This document shows positions 63,746 through 64,000 of a DNA stretch of 64,000 bases, in pieces. The stretch is from Dokdonia pacifica (GTDB taxonomy: Bacteria > Bacteroidota > Bacteroidia > Flavobacteriales > Flavobacteriaceae): NCBI RefSeq assembly GCF_900188275.1, contig NZ_FZNY01000007.1, forward strand, positions 186,001 to 250,000. Direction: 5' to 3'. Within the stretch, counting starts at the first letter, position 1. Each line of letters starts with the position of its first letter. A program made the translations under genes and the position numbers. Below the pieces are notes generated by a model. The model was not told the origin of the DNA, did no database searches, and worked only from the letters and a program-made list of their open reading frames with translations.

Positions 63746-63814
63746 AGTTTATGTATTTCTAAATTATATTTCATCTCAGTCAAATAGTTTGCCAAATTCA
63801 ACTTAATAGTGTAA

Positions 63815-63849
63815 AAATAAAAAAAGGGACTCACCTTGCGGTAAATCCC
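63815..63849 (-). terminator. Terminator after rplQ with GNRA loop
   Basis: On the minus strand GGGATTTACC and GGTGAGTCCC form a 10-bp stem (two G-T pairs) around the tetraloop GCAA, followed by TTTTTTT. It lies 37 bases past the rplQ stop and ends the ribosomal protein/rpoA transcript. Confidence 0.93.
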
Positions 63850-63885
63850 GATACTATTTAACCTTTTTGTAACAGGTTTACCGAT

Positions 63886-64000
63886 CTATTCTTCCTCGTT
63901 AGAAGTTGTTTCTGTCACTGGAGCCACCTCAGTTTTCTTAGATCTACCACGACGAGTAGATTTCTTTTTAGCAGGTTTTCCAGCATTATAAATCTCATTA
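63886..64000 (-). CDS. rplQ: 50S ribosomal protein L17, C-terminal part (runs off window)
   Basis: The minus-strand frame from the window end encodes NEIYNAGKPAKKKSTRRGRS followed by KKTEV and an acidic tail ending NEEE and a stop. YNAGKPAKKKSTRR is the typical end of the conserved L17 core with the basic/acidic flavobacterial extension. Only 38 codons are visible. In Flavobacteriaceae rplQ normally closes the rpoA operon and is followed by carA and eno, as here, apart from the two secreted paralogues in between. Confidence 0.88.
   Translation of the reverse strand, partial: NEIYNAGKPAKKKSTRRGRSKKTEVAPVTETTSNEEE

Overview
The window is chromosomal DNA from a member of the Flavobacteriaceae (Bacteroidota), most likely a marine genus close to Dokdonia/Krokinobacter. 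This rests on an AT-rich genome, the gliding genes gldB and gldC, a type IX secretion C-terminal sorting domain, a flavobacterial division-and-cell-wall (dcw) cluster ending in a long-tailed FtsZ, TAnnTTTG-type promoters, and many copies of the palindrome TACGCTTTCGCGAAAGCGTA. The genus is inferred from that repeat and recalled knowledge; no search was run.

Region 1 (1-17.0 kb) is accessory. A long minus-strand gene series runs from 15025 towards 1. Its first seven genes form a compact biosynthetic unit: an MBOAT-SGNH membrane acyltransferase, a carrier protein, a B12-binding radical SAM enzyme, a stand-alone adenylation enzyme, an acyl-CoA-dehydrogenase-like flavoprotein, a halogenase-like FAD enzyme and a methyltransferase. 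Hand alignment of the adenylation pocket gives D-L-F-Y-L-A-L-V-V-K, nearly the code of the prolyl-AMP ligases that start pyrrole-2-carbonyl biosynthesis (pyoluteorin, prodiginines, clorobiocin). The same unit has the parts of a Dlt system (ligase, carrier, MBOAT, SGNH). The hypothesis is that proline is loaded on the carrier, oxidised to a pyrrole, tailored, and transferred by the MBOAT to an envelope glycan or lipid. A sulfotransferase, a lipoprotein, a large GT-C-like membrane protein, a GT2 glycosyltransferase and a small membrane protein follow downstream. A divergent sulfotransferase-GT4 pair sits on the other side, which suggests a surface-glycan context. I saw no copy of the palindromic repeat in this region.

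Region 2 (17.0-20.1 kb) holds a lipoprotein with a P-domain, a strong terminator, four tandem 95-bp repeats that end in a long hairpin beside a tRNA-Arg gene, and a GatB/YqeY-domain gene.

Region 3 (20.2-36 kb) is the complete flavobacterial dcw cluster on the minus strand: mraZ-rsmH-ftsL-ftsI-murE-mraY-murD-ftsW-murG-murC-ftsQ-ftsA-ftsZ. The genes overlap or abut, and a terminator follows ftsZ.

Region 4 (36-64 kb) is core housekeeping: an alpha/beta hydrolase, engB, gldC, gldB, nadE, an atypical response regulator, dnaG, a PLP decarboxylase, an outer-membrane protein with a sigma/anti-sigma-like pair, rsmG, a fatty-acid desaturase, an aminotransferase, a DUF885 lipoprotein, a T9SS cargo protein, purT, a lipoprotein, an arginine-deiminase-fold enzyme, gltA, a 900-bp non-coding gap with two related hairpins, eno, carA, two paralogous secreted proteins and the 3' end of rplQ.
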